This document shows positions 1 to 7,455 of a stretch of DNA of 7,775 nt, in pieces. This DNA comes from CAKSQF01 sp051867915 (GTDB lineage Bacteria; Bacillota; Clostridia; Oscillospirales; CAG-272): NCBI GenBank assembly GCA_051867915.1, contig JBJDZJ010000155.1:1-7775 (forward strand), in the 5' to 3' direction. A model generated the notes under the pieces. It was not told where the DNA came from, ran no database searches, and saw nothing but the letters and a program-made list of their open reading frames with translations. The translations under genes were made by a program, and so were the position numbers. Positions within the stretch are counted from its first letter, which is position 1; every line of letters starts with the position of its first letter.

Positions 1-310
1 TACCCATCTTCTTTGCCAGCAGGCACTGTCCCAAAACATTGTTGATCTTATGGGCGCCGGTGTGGTTCAGATCCTCCCGTTTGAGGTAGATTTTGGCGCC
101 GCCCAGATCCTTGGTCATCTTCTCTGCATAGTACAAAAGGGAGGGTCTGCCTGCATATTCCCGGAAAAGTCTGTCCAGTTCTTCGACAAACTCGGGATCG
201 TTTTTATAATGTTCATATGCCGCCTCCAGGCGGTGAATTTCATTCATCAGCGTTTCGGGGACATACTGTCCGCCGTGGATGCCGTAGCGTCCGGGGATGG
301 TTTGTTCCAT
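1..310 (-). CDS. trpB: Tryptophan synthase beta chain, N-terminal 103 codons (cut by window edge)
   Basis: TrpB is the PLP enzyme that condenses indole with L-serine to give L-tryptophan, working with TrpA in an alpha2-beta2 complex in the cytoplasm. The translated N-terminus has the family's opening (GRYGIHGGQYVPETLM, residues 7-22) and the motif KREDLNHTGAHKINN (77-91). Lys88 in that motif is the expected Schiff-base lysine, the equivalent of Lys87 in the Salmonella enzyme. The reading frame is open to position 1, so roughly three quarters of a normal ~390-400-residue protein lies outside the window. The ATG at 308-310 follows a good ribosome site (GAAAGGAAAT, about 8-10 bases upstream). 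It lies 39 bases after the trpC stop and is the fifth gene of the operon. The usual trpF is absent between the two. Confidence 0.96.
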   Translation of the reverse strand, partial: MEQTIPGRYGIHGGQYVPETLMNEIHRLEAAYEHYKNDPEFVEELDRLFREYAGRPSLLYYAEKMTKDLGGAKIYLKREDLNHTGAHKINNVLGQCLLAKKMG

Positions 311-349
311 AGGGTTTATTTCCTTTCTGTATTTCAAATCGGTGGATTG

Positions 350-1132
350 TTATCTGCCGCAAAGGCGGTCAAGCTCGGCTTTTTTGTCCTTACACCGCAT
401 CAGGGTCTCGCCGATCAGGACGGCGTCGGTGCCGTTCTGCTCCAGCACCTCCACATCCGACCGGGTTTTGATGCCGCTTTCCGAGACGAAAATCCGATCG
501 GCAGGCACCATTCTTCTGTATTTCGTGGAGTGGTTCACATCTACGGTAAAGGTTTTCAGATCCCGGTTGTTGACACCGATGATCCGTGCGCCCAGATTCA
601 GCGCCCGCTCCACCTCCCGCTCGTCGTGCGCCTCCACCAGAGCGGACAGCCCAAGATCATGGGCGTATCTGAGGAAGGCGGCAAGTGTGGCATCGTCGAG
701 CAGGGAGCAGATGAGGAGAATCGCCGACGCTCCCGCCACCTTTGCCTGGTCGATCATATAGGGGTCTACTGTGAAGTCCTTGCGTAGTATGGGGATTTTC
801 ACGGCAGAGGCGATCTCCCTAAGGTAGGACAGGGAGCCGCCGAACCAACGGGGTTCGGTCAGAACCGAAAGTGCAGAGGCTCCCGCCGATTCGTATTCCT
901 TTGCAACGGTGAGATAGGGGAAGGATTCTGCAATCAGCCCCTTGGAAGGAGAGGCTCGCTTGACCTCGCAGATAAAGGACAGTCCTTTTTGTTTCAGCGC
1001 CGCCTCAAAAGGGAATCCGGTGTCCGGAGACAGTCTGTTTGCCCGTCTGCGCATTTCATCGGGGGGAACCACCGTCTTCTCCACCTCTACCCGACTTGCG
1101 GTATAGGCGGCAATTTCGTCTAAAATGTTCAT
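350..1132 (-). CDS. trpC: Indole-3-glycerol phosphate synthase
   Basis: This 260-residue cytoplasmic TIM-barrel enzyme decarboxylates and cyclises 1-(o-carboxyphenylamino)-1-deoxyribulose 5-phosphate to indole-3-glycerol phosphate. The family's active-site segments are all visible. ICEVKRASPSKG (54-65) carries the Glu56/Lys58 pair, LRKDF (116-120) carries the catalytic Lys118, LVEAHDE (165-171) carries Glu167, GVNNRDL (186-192) holds the substrate-binding Asn, and SESGI (217-221) is the phosphate-binding end. The length is that of a monofunctional TrpC, so there is no TrpF domain fused at the C-terminus as in Escherichia coli. The start codon overlaps the trpD stop in an ATGA junction, which suggests translational coupling. 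The TAA stop is at 350-352. Confidence 0.98.
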   Translation of the reverse strand: MNILDEIAAYTASRVEVEKTVVPPDEMRRRANRLSPDTGFPFEAALKQKGLSFICEVKRASPSKGLIAESFPYLTVAKEYESAGASALSVLTEPRWFGGSLSYLREIASAVKIPILRKDFTVDPYMIDQAKVAGASAILLICSLLDDATLAAFLRYAHDLGLSALVEAHDEREVERALNLGARIIGVNNRDLKTFTVDVNHSTKYRRMVPADRIFVSESGIKTRSDVEVLEQNGTDAVLIGETLMRCKDKKAELDRLCGR

Positions 1133-2160
1133 TTTGCCAGTTTTTGGGACAGGCTGACATAGCCTTCCATGGTTGCCTTTGCCCTGCCGCTTTCGATGGC
1201 CGCCCTTGCCTGCGCAATTCCTTCCTCGACGGAAACCTGCTTATACAGGTGGATTGCCGCGCCGGCATTCAGGAGAACCGCATCGGTAATGACACGGTCG
1301 GCATCGGTTTCGACCGTCCCGCCCAGAATCCGACGGATCTTTCCTGCATTCTCTTCCGGAAGTCCGCCCACAAGATCGGACTTCTTGCCCCTTGTGAACC
1401 CGTACTGTTCGGGGATCATGAGGTAGCTTTCAAATTTGCCGTTTGAGAATTCGCAGACCTTCGTAGGAGCGGACGGTGAAATCTCGTCCATGACATCGGT
1501 TCCGAAGACCACCATGCCCCGCTCCACGCCCAGATTGGACAGAACATGAGCAAGCGGCTCCACCAGCGACTCCGAGTAGACACCCATGAGCTGGATGTTG
1601 GCCTTTGCGGGATTGGCGAGAGGCCCCAGAATATTGAAGACCGTGGGGATACCCAGTTCCTTTCGGGGTGCCGCCACGAATCGCATGGCGGGATGATACT
1701 TCTGAGCAAACAGGAAGGCAAAGCCGATCTGATCCAGAAGTTCTCTGCTCTGCCGGGGCTCCAGGGTCAGCACTGCCCCCAGTGCCTCCAGGCTGTCGGC
1801 GGTGCCGCATTTGGAGGACGCCGCACGGTTTCCGTGTTTGGTTACTCTGCACCCTGCCGCCGCAGATACCAGCGCCGCCATGGTGGACAGGTTCACCGTT
1901 CCCGCCTTATCGCCGCCGGTTCCCACGATCTCCAGGGTATCGCCGCCCCGATCAAAGGGGGTGGCAACGGCACGCATTCCGTTTGCAAATGCGGTGATTT
2001 CCTCCACAGTCTCGCCCTTGATGTGCAGGGCGGTCAGGAAGCCTGCGATCTGGGAGGGCGTTGCCTCTCCCGTCATAATTTCATTCATTACAGCAAGTGC
2101 GCTGTCATAGTCCAGATTTTTACCCTCTGCCAAAAGGGAAATGGATTCACGGATCATCAT
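1129..2160 (-). CDS. trpD: Anthranilate phosphoribosyltransferase
   Basis: TrpD transfers the phosphoribosyl group of PRPP to anthranilate, the second step of the branch. The 343-residue protein has the full family layout: an N-terminal helical domain, then the PRPP-binding GTGGD loop (80-84), KHGNR (108-112), the hinge NILGPLANP (176-184) and the metal-binding Asp225-Glu226 in VMDEIS. The length is normal for a stand-alone TrpD, with no fused glutaminase. The start has two adjacent ATG codons (2160 and 2157). The ribosome site GAAAGG is about 11 bases before the first, and I keep the first. It follows trpG after 53 bases that contain only a weak 5-bp inverted repeat, and it overlaps trpC by 4 bases. 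Confidence 0.98.
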   Translation of the reverse strand: MMIRESISLLAEGKNLDYDSALAVMNEIMTGEATPSQIAGFLTALHIKGETVEEITAFANGMRAVATPFDRGGDTLEIVGTGGDKAGTVNLSTMAALVSAAAGCRVTKHGNRAASSKCGTADSLEALGAVLTLEPRQSRELLDQIGFAFLFAQKYHPAMRFVAAPRKELGIPTVFNILGPLANPAKANIQLMGVYSESLVEPLAHVLSNLGVERGMVVFGTDVMDEISPSAPTKVCEFSNGKFESYLMIPEQYGFTRGKKSDLVGGLPEENAGKIRRILGGTVETDADRVITDAVLLNAGAAIHLYKQVSVEEGIAQARAAIESGRAKATMEGYVSLSQKLAK

Positions 2161-2213
2161 TCATTACCATACCTTTCATTCTATTCTGTCTTTATGTGAT
2201 TCAAAGCGGAATC

Positions 2214-2789
2214 TCACCGGGGATTCCCGCTCAGAAAGTTCTCCATGATTTTTCTTCCGTCGGGAGTCAGGATGGACTCGGGATGGAATTGCAGACCGTA
2301 GACCGGGAATTCCCGATGCTCTACTGCCATGATCTCGCCTTCGTCGGTGACGGCGGTGACCGTCAGCTCGGGAGGAACGGTGTCGGGATCCGCCGCCAGC
2401 GAGTGATAGCGGGCGACCGGAATCTGATCGGGCAGACCGGCGAAAAGTCGGGAATTTCCCTGAAGATTTGCCACCGACTGCTTGCCGTGCATCAGCCTTT
2501 TGGCGTAGGTGACGGTTGCCCCATACACCTCACAGATGGCCTGATGCCCCAGACACACTCCGAGAATCGGGATCTTTCCCCCAAAGGTTCGGATCACATC
2601 CTCGCAGATGCCCGCCTCAGAGGGTCTGCCCGGTCCCGGGGACAGGATGATCCGCCCGGGATTCAGTCGGGCGATTTCATCAAGGGTGATGCTGTCGTTT
2701 CGCACAACCCTTATATCGGAATCCAGACTGCCCACCAGCTGGTAGAGGTTATAGGAAAAGCTGTCAAAATTGTCAATCAGCAGAATCAT
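2214..2789 (-). CDS. trpG: Anthranilate synthase glutamine amidotransferase component
   Basis: This 191-residue class I glutamine amidotransferase hydrolyses glutamine and passes ammonia to TrpE for anthranilate formation. Visible motifs are LLIDNFDSFSYNL near the N-terminus, the oxyanion loop LSPGPGRP (49-56), the nucleophile Cys79 in GVCLGHQ, HGK (101-103), YHSL (128-131), and the remaining triad residues His169 and Glu171 in QFHPES. It begins 6 bases after the trpE stop, with a GGAAGGGAG ribosome site inside the end of trpE. A protein of this type can also serve p-aminobenzoate synthase as PabA. Its position next to trpE makes tryptophan the main role, but a double role cannot be excluded because no other glutaminase is visible here. 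Confidence 0.97.
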   Translation of the reverse strand: MILLIDNFDSFSYNLYQLVGSLDSDIRVVRNDSITLDEIARLNPGRIILSPGPGRPSEAGICEDVIRTFGGKIPILGVCLGHQAICEVYGATVTYAKRLMHGKQSVANLQGNSRLFAGLPDQIPVARYHSLAADPDTVPPELTVTAVTDEGEIMAVEHREFPVYGLQFHPESILTPDGRKIMENFLSGNPR

Positions 2790-2795
2790 CGCAGA

Positions 2796-4283
2796 TCATA
2801 TCTCCCTTCCCAGTCCGTTATCCGCCGTTCGGATGGCGTTCAGCACTGCCGCCGCCTTATTCAGACATTCCTGATGCTCGTTTTCGGGTACGCTGTCGGC
2901 GACGATGCCTGCCCCGCTGCGGACGAAGACTCTTCCGCCCTTCTTGAAGGCGATACGGATGGCGATGCAGGTGTCCATATTGCCGGCAAGGTCGATATAT
3001 CCGATGGCGCCGCCGTAGATGCCCCGTTTGTTGTTCTCCAGCTCGGCGATGATCTCGCATGCCCGGATTTTCGGCGCACCCGACAGAGTTCCGGCAGGCA
3101 GGATGGACGCCATGGCGTCCACTGCGCTCTTCCCGTCGGCAATCTCGCCACGGACGGTGGAAGCGATGTGCATCACATGGGAGTAGCGGACCACCTTCAT
3201 ATAGTCCAGCACCTTCACCGACCCGAAGCGACTGATTTTCCCGATGTCGTTGCGTCCCAGATCCACCAGCATAGTATGCTCGGAACATTCCTTGGGATCG
3301 GCGAGAAGCTCTGCCTCCAGCGTCCGATCCTCTTCATCGGTCTGCCCCCGTCTGCGGGTTCCCGCCAGAGGATAGGTAAACAGCTCCCCGTTCTGAAGTT
3401 TGACCAGAGTCTCCGGGGAGGCTCCGGCAATCTCGATGTCGTCGGAGGAAAAGTAGAACATATAGGGCGAGGGATTGGTGGTACGCAGTACCCGATAGGT
3501 GTCAAACAGGCTTCCCTCTGCCTCTGCCGTCAGCCGATTGGACAGCACCACCTGGAAAATATCGCCCTCATAAATGTATTTCTGCGCCCGTCTGACCATG
3601 CCGCAATAGCGATCCTTGTCAAACAGAGGCTGAAAATCGGATTTCAGCCGCAGGGCGGGAATCTTTGCCGGTCTGCCGTCGGTAATCAGATTCTCCATCT
3701 GCAAAAGTTCCGAAAGAGCATCCTCATAATTCTTCTCGGGATCATCGGTCTTCATGTTGACGATCAGCAGAATCTGCTGTTTGAAATTGTCGTAGGCGAT
3801 GACCTTCTCGAAGAGCATCAGATCAAAATCCCGGAAATTCCCGTCATCCTCCACGGGGATGTTCAGGGTCGGCTCGCTGTATTTGATGAAATCGTAGGAA
3901 AAATAGCCGACCAGACCGCCCGTAAAAGGAGGCAGTCCCGGAAGAGAGGGAGAGCGGTTTTCCTCCACGATCTTCGTTATATAGACCGCAGGATCGTCGG
4001 TTTCATACTCCGAACTTCCTTCCTCCGACCGGATCTTCACCCGTCCGTTCTGGCAGGTGATCTCCAGCGTGGGATCATACCCGAGAAAGGTGTATCGTCC
4101 CCATCGGGTATTATCCTCCAGACTTTCCAGCATGTAGCAGTGTCTGCTGACTCCCCGCAGAATCCGCATCAGTTCCACCGGTGTACGGACATCGGCGTAT
4201 ATGCTCTTGCAGACGGGAATCCGACGGAAATCTGCCGCAAATTCCTTCGCCTGCTCAAGCGTAACGGTCAGCGATTCCTTCAT
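2796..4283 (-). CDS. trpE: Anthranilate synthase component I
   Basis: TrpE, with TrpG, converts chorismate plus ammonia to anthranilate and pyruvate, the committed step of tryptophan synthesis. The 495-residue length is normal. The N-terminal domain has the MLES element (51-54), the conserved part of the tryptophan feedback-inhibition site, followed by RWGRYTFLG. The C-terminal chorismate-binding domain has PSPYMFYF (271-278), GASPETLV (287-294), PLAGTRRRG (305-313), EHTMLVDLGRND (335-346), LPAGTLSGAPK (395-405) and GAGIVADSVPENEH (457-470). It is the first gene of the operon. The ATG at 4281-4283 follows the ribosome site AAAGGAAGG at 8 bases. Expression should be governed by the T-box leader directly upstream, and the enzyme by tryptophan feedback. 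Confidence 0.98.
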   Translation of the reverse strand: MKESLTVTLEQAKEFAADFRRIPVCKSIYADVRTPVELMRILRGVSRHCYMLESLEDNTRWGRYTFLGYDPTLEITCQNGRVKIRSEEGSSEYETDDPAVYITKIVEENRSPSLPGLPPFTGGLVGYFSYDFIKYSEPTLNIPVEDDGNFRDFDLMLFEKVIAYDNFKQQILLIVNMKTDDPEKNYEDALSELLQMENLITDGRPAKIPALRLKSDFQPLFDKDRYCGMVRRAQKYIYEGDIFQVVLSNRLTAEAEGSLFDTYRVLRTTNPSPYMFYFSSDDIEIAGASPETLVKLQNGELFTYPLAGTRRRGQTDEEDRTLEAELLADPKECSEHTMLVDLGRNDIGKISRFGSVKVLDYMKVVRYSHVMHIASTVRGEIADGKSAVDAMASILPAGTLSGAPKIRACEIIAELENNKRGIYGGAIGYIDLAGNMDTCIAIRIAFKKGGRVFVRSGAGIVADSVPENEHQECLNKAAAVLNAIRTADNGLGREI

Positions 4284-4322
4284 AGACGGTTCCTTCCTTT
4301 CTCTTTATATGGGACAAATTGC

Positions 4323-4368
4323 AAATAAAAACAGCCGTCCCTGACAGGTTCCTTACTGTCAAGGACGG
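4323..4368 (-). terminator. Regulatory intrinsic terminator of the trp T-box
   Basis: On the minus strand a 13-bp stem (4356-4368 pairing with 4335-4347, one G-U pair) with an 8-base loop is followed by a U-rich tract (4323-4331). It lies about 40 bases before trpE. The first arm, bases 4361-4368, is also the 3' side of the T-box antiterminator, so the two structures exclude each other. Confidence 0.95.
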
Positions 4369-4635
4369 ACTGAAATCCGCGGTGCCACCTTGATTCGAAA
4401 TTCCGGAATCTTCCGAAAGCCCGGACTTTCGCACTTTTCGGAGTACAACCATACTCCCGATCGCTTACGCCGATCCTGCGTCGCATCATACTCGGAAATC
4501 CGACGGAAAAGTCCCGGAAATCCTTTCCATGCGCCCTCTGCGGTCCATTTGACAGCCTGCCGCCGTCGGTTCTCAGCTCCCCCGACTCTCTGTGGGCACA
4601 TTCTCTGCCGTTATCTCCGCTTCAACGGTTTATTA
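4323..4635 (-). promoter_or_regulatory. tRNA-Trp-sensing T-box riboswitch leader of the trp operon
   Basis: The leader holds the T-box AAGGTGGCACCGCGG (4391 down to 4377). The antiterminator forms by AAGG (4388-4391) pairing with CCUU (4361-4364) and GCGG (4377-4380) with CCGU (4365-4368), around the bulge UGGCACC. Stem I can be drawn by hand. GCGG (4617-4620) pairs with CCGC (4540-4543). An internal specifier loop follows, with AGAUAAC on one side and AAAUGGA (4544-4550) on the other. Above it are GGCAG/CUGUC (4605-4609 with 4551-4555), UGCC/GGCA, and a distal hairpin GUCGG/CCGAC preceded by the typical AGAGAG. The specifier codon is UGG (4545-4547), which reads tryptophan. The bulge UGGC would pair with a tRNA 3' end whose discriminator base is G, as in bacterial tRNA-Trp. 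Uncharged tRNA-Trp is therefore predicted to open the operon. Further hairpins at about 4400-4535 fill the Stem II/III region. The start position is inferred from the promoter. Confidence 0.96.
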
Positions 4636-4641
4636 TACTGA

Positions 4642-4670
4642 AGTATAGCACAGTTTTCGGATTTTGTCAA
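4642..4670 (-). promoter_or_regulatory. Sigma-A promoter of the trp operon
   Basis: On the minus strand TTGACA (4665-4670) is followed, after exactly 17 bases, by TATACT (4642-4647), preceded by TGC, an extended -10. Transcription should start near 4635, just ahead of T-box Stem I. Confidence 0.93.
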
Positions 4671-4732
4671 GGGCTTTTGCAAAATTTCTCAAAAAAACAT
4701 ATCTTTCGTCTATCAGTTCGTAAGATTGGTTG

Positions 4733-4757
4733 TTACATTTTTGTAAACATCTGTAAA
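4733..4757. promoter_or_regulatory. Possible operator: TTACA/TGTAA inverted repeat plus TGTAA direct repeat
   Basis: TTACA (4733-4737) and TGTAA (4742-4746) form an inverted repeat with a 4-base centre. A second TGTAA begins at 4752, one helical turn (10 bp) later. The group lies just upstream of the ATPase promoter -35. This is a pattern only; the region is AT-rich and I do not recognise a specific regulator. Confidence 0.2.
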
Positions 4758-4762
4758 AGTGC

Positions 4763-4790
4763 TTGAATTCTTTGCAAATCGTGCTATAAT
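4763..4790 (+). promoter_or_regulatory. Sigma-A promoter of the ATPase gene
   Basis: TTGAAT (4763-4768), a 16-base spacer and a perfect TATAAT (4785-4790) preceded by TGC, an extended -10. Transcription should begin near 4797, leaving a 5' leader of about 45 bases. It is divergent from the trp promoter. Confidence 0.85.
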
Positions 4791-4842
4791 TGGAAATACA
4801 TCTGAAAAATTTACGGTATAGAAAGAAAGGAAGGATCGTAAA

Positions 4843-7455
4843 TTGACTTATCACGACAAATCCGCAGACCAAGTGCTGACCGATCTGGAGGTCGATCCCG
4901 AAAGAGGGCTGTCCCCGGAAAAAGCCGCCGAGCTGTTGGAAAAGAACGGTCCCAACCGTCTGACCGAAAAGAAGAAAAAGACTAATTTCGGTCGGTTTCT
5001 GGATCAGTTCAAGGACGCCATGATCCTGATTCTGATTGCGGCGGCTGTGATCTCCTTTGTCATCGCCTGCATTGAAAAAAATCCTACCGATTTTTTTGAA
5101 CCCTGTCTCATTCTTCTGATCGTCATCGTCAACGCCATTATGGGCGTTGTCCAGGAAAGCCGGGCGGAAAAGGCTCTGGACGCCCTCAAAAACATGTCGG
5201 CGCCCCATGCCAGAGTCATCCGTGGCGGGGCGGAAGCACTCATCGACGCCGCCGACCTGGTTCCCGGGGACATCATCCGTCTGGAAGCGGGCGATTTCGT
5301 TCCCGCAGACGCAAGACTGATCGAAAGCGTCGGACTCAAAAGTGAGGAATCGGCGTTGACCGGAGAATCGGTTCCCTCCGAGAAGGACGCCGCCGCAGAT
5401 GTCCCCGAAAACGCCCCTTTGGGGGATCGGAAGAACATGGTCTACTCGGGCTGTTCGATTACCTACGGAACCGCCGTCGCCGTTGTCACGGGGACCGGCA
5501 TGAACACCGAAATGGGCAAAATCGCAGGACTTCTGAACTCTGCCGAAGACAGTCAGACCCCCCTGCAAAAGAAACTCGCCGACCTTGGCAAATATCTGGG
5601 CATTCTCGCCATTGCCTGCTGTGCAATCATCTTCCTGGTGGGCGTACTGAACGAGATCGCCGTTCTGGACATCTTCATGACCTCGGTCTCCCTTGCCGTT
5701 TCTGCCATTCCCGAAGGTCTGCCTGCCATTGTCACCATCGTTCTGTCCATCGGCGTTCAGCGGATGGTGAAGAAAAATGCCATTATCCGCCGTCTGCCCG
5801 CCGTGGAAACCCTCGGATCGGCATCCGTTATCTGCTCGGATAAAACCGGCACCCTGACCCAGAACCGCATGACGCTGGTCAAGGTCTACACCGACAGAGA
5901 AAAGGTCGAAAAGGTCGGCGGCAAAATGAGCGACGATGCCCTGAAGCTGATCCGTTATGCCACCCTCTGCTGTGACGGAACCGTTGTCTTCACCGACAAA
6001 GGCGAACAGCACATCGGCGATCCCACCGAAACTTCCATTGTCTATGCCGCGCACAAGGCGGGAATGCCCAAAGAGGAACTGAACGAAACATATCCCCGTC
6101 TTGCCGGAATTCCCTTTGATTCCGACCGCAAGCTCATGAGCGTGGTCTGCCGGATGGACGGCAAGAATGTGGTCATCGTCAAGGGCGCTTACGACATGAT
6201 GGCTCCCCGCTGCACCCGTGGAAACGCAGAAGCGGCAAAGCAGGTTTGTGAGGACATGAGTGCGTCGGCTCTGCGGGTTCTGGCAGTGGGATACAGGATC
6301 ATCGACGAGGTTCCCGAAAATCCCGTTTCCGAGGAGCTGGAATCGGGGCTGACCTTTCTCGGACTTGTGGGTATGGTGGATCCTCCCCGCCCCGAGGCAA
6401 AGGATGCCGTCAAGCTCTGCCGCATGGCGGGAATCAAGCCCGTCATGATAACCGGCGACCATGTGGTCACTGCATCTGCCATTGCCCGTGAAATCGGGAT
6501 TCTGGAAGACGGCGATCTTGCCATCACCGGCAGTCAGCTGGATGCCATGAGTGAAACCGAACTGGATGCCACGGTGGAGAAGATCTCGGTTTACGCCAGA
6601 GTCTCCCCCGAAAACAAGATCCGCATTGTCAGGGCATGGCAGAGAAAGGATCAGATCGTCTCCATGACCGGCGACGGCGTCAACGATGCTCCCGCCCTGA
6701 AGGCGGCGGACATCGGCTGTGCCATGGGCATAACCGGCACCGATGTTGCAAAAGGTGCCGCCGACATGACCCTGACCGACGACAACTTCGCCACCATCGT
6801 GGATGCAGTCAGAGAGGGCCGTGGCATCTACGCCAACATCAAGAAGGTCGTGGGCTTCCTGCTGGGTACCAACATCGGCGAAATCCTGCTGGTCTTTGTC
6901 GCCATGCTTCTCTGGCATGTTTCTCCCCTTCTGTCCATGCAGCTGCTCTGGGTCAATCTGGTCACCGACAGTCTGCCTGCCATTGCTCTTGGCATGGAGC
7001 CGGTGGAAAAGGACATCATGAATCGCAAACCGAAACCCAAGAAGGAAGGGCTGTTCGCCCACGGATTCGGCGTGCGGATCGTCCTCCAGGGCTTCATGTT
7101 CGGACTGCTTTCGCTGATTGCTTACAAGATCGGCTCGGTCAACGGCGGCAGTGCGGAAGCCGGTCAGACCCTGACCTTCCTGGTGCTGACCCTGTCCCAG
7201 ATCGTACAAGCCTACAATATGCGCTCGGAGCATTCGCTGTTCAGAATCGGTTTCTTTACCAACGGCAAACTGAACAAAGCGGCGCTGGTATCGGTTCTGC
7301 TGATTGCAGTGGTCCTCTTTACACCCCTGCGCATTCCCTTCGGGCTGATTCTCCTGCCCTGGTACTATTATCTGATCGGAGTCGGTCTTGCGCTGGTACC
7401 GCTGGTGGTTATGGAGATCTCCAAAGCAGTCGGTCTGATCAAACACCACGGGTGA
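4843..7455 (+). CDS. Calcium-transporting P-type ATPase (P2 type, SERCA/PMCA/YloB-like)
   Basis: This 870-residue membrane pump couples ATP hydrolysis to cation export, most likely Ca2+. Domains in order are an N-terminal cation-ATPase segment (about 1-50), TM1-2 (about 58-105), the actuator domain with TGES (173-176), TM3-4 with PEGLP (290-294), phosphorylated Asp333 in DKTGT, the nucleotide domain with FDSDRK (425-430) and KGAY (447-450), TGD (537-539), the hinge TGDGVND (609-615), then TM5-10 (about 668-865). Ion-site residues seen are Glu291 in TM4, Asn677 and Glu680 in TM5 (GTNIGE), and Asn705, Thr708, Asp709 in TM6 (NLVTD). By hand alignment the SERCA Glu908 position in TM8 is Gln786, as in PMCA, so a single-ion stoichiometry is possible. 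The start is TTG at 4843, 7 bases after GGAAGGA. An in-frame TAG at 4819-4821 and the lack of any ATG or GTG between leave no upstream choice. The gene stands alone with its own promoter. A related Mn2+ or mixed specificity cannot be excluded. Confidence 0.95.
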   Translation: MTYHDKSADQVLTDLEVDPERGLSPEKAAELLEKNGPNRLTEKKKKTNFGRFLDQFKDAMILILIAAAVISFVIACIEKNPTDFFEPCLILLIVIVNAIMGVVQESRAEKALDALKNMSAPHARVIRGGAEALIDAADLVPGDIIRLEAGDFVPADARLIESVGLKSEESALTGESVPSEKDAAADVPENAPLGDRKNMVYSGCSITYGTAVAVVTGTGMNTEMGKIAGLLNSAEDSQTPLQKKLADLGKYLGILAIACCAIIFLVGVLNEIAVLDIFMTSVSLAVSAIPEGLPAIVTIVLSIGVQRMVKKNAIIRRLPAVETLGSASVICSDKTGTLTQNRMTLVKVYTDREKVEKVGGKMSDDALKLIRYATLCCDGTVVFTDKGEQHIGDPTETSIVYAAHKAGMPKEELNETYPRLAGIPFDSDRKLMSVVCRMDGKNVVIVKGAYDMMAPRCTRGNAEAAKQVCEDMSASALRVLAVGYRIIDEVPENPVSEELESGLTFLGLVGMVDPPRPEAKDAVKLCRMAGIKPVMITGDHVVTASAIAREIGILEDGDLAITGSQLDAMSETELDATVEKISVYARVSPENKIRIVRAWQRKDQIVSMTGDGVNDAPALKAADIGCAMGITGTDVAKGAADMTLTDDNFATIVDAVREGRGIYANIKKVVGFLLGTNIGEILLVFVAMLLWHVSPLLSMQLLWVNLVTDSLPAIALGMEPVEKDIMNRKPKPKKEGLFAHGFGVRIVLQGFMFGLLSLIAYKIGSVNGGSAEAGQTLTFLVLTLSQIVQAYNMRSEHSLFRIGFFTNGKLNKAALVSVLLIAVVLFTPLRIPFGLILLPWYYYLIGVGLALVPLVVMEISKAVGLIKHHG

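Noticed and set aside
50..787. 245-codon plus-strand open frame over trpB and trpC
   Set aside because: It crosses two genuine minus-strand genes and their junction and has no family resemblance.
2097..4328. 743-codon open frame on the plus strand across trpG and trpE
   Set aside because: It is antisense to two clearly recognised genes and its translation resembles no family. It also runs through the T-box terminator region. I treat it as a codon-bias artefact.
4455..4468. A second UGG triplet in the T-box leader, in the sequence between GAGUA and UACUC
   Set aside because: It lies in the Stem II/III region, not in a Stem I specifier loop. It has no tandem T-box around it.
4632..4637. A perfect TATAAT on the minus strand just downstream of the trp -10
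   Set aside because: No acceptable -35 lies 16-18 bases upstream of it. It falls at the predicted transcription start of the better TTGACA-17-TATACT promoter.
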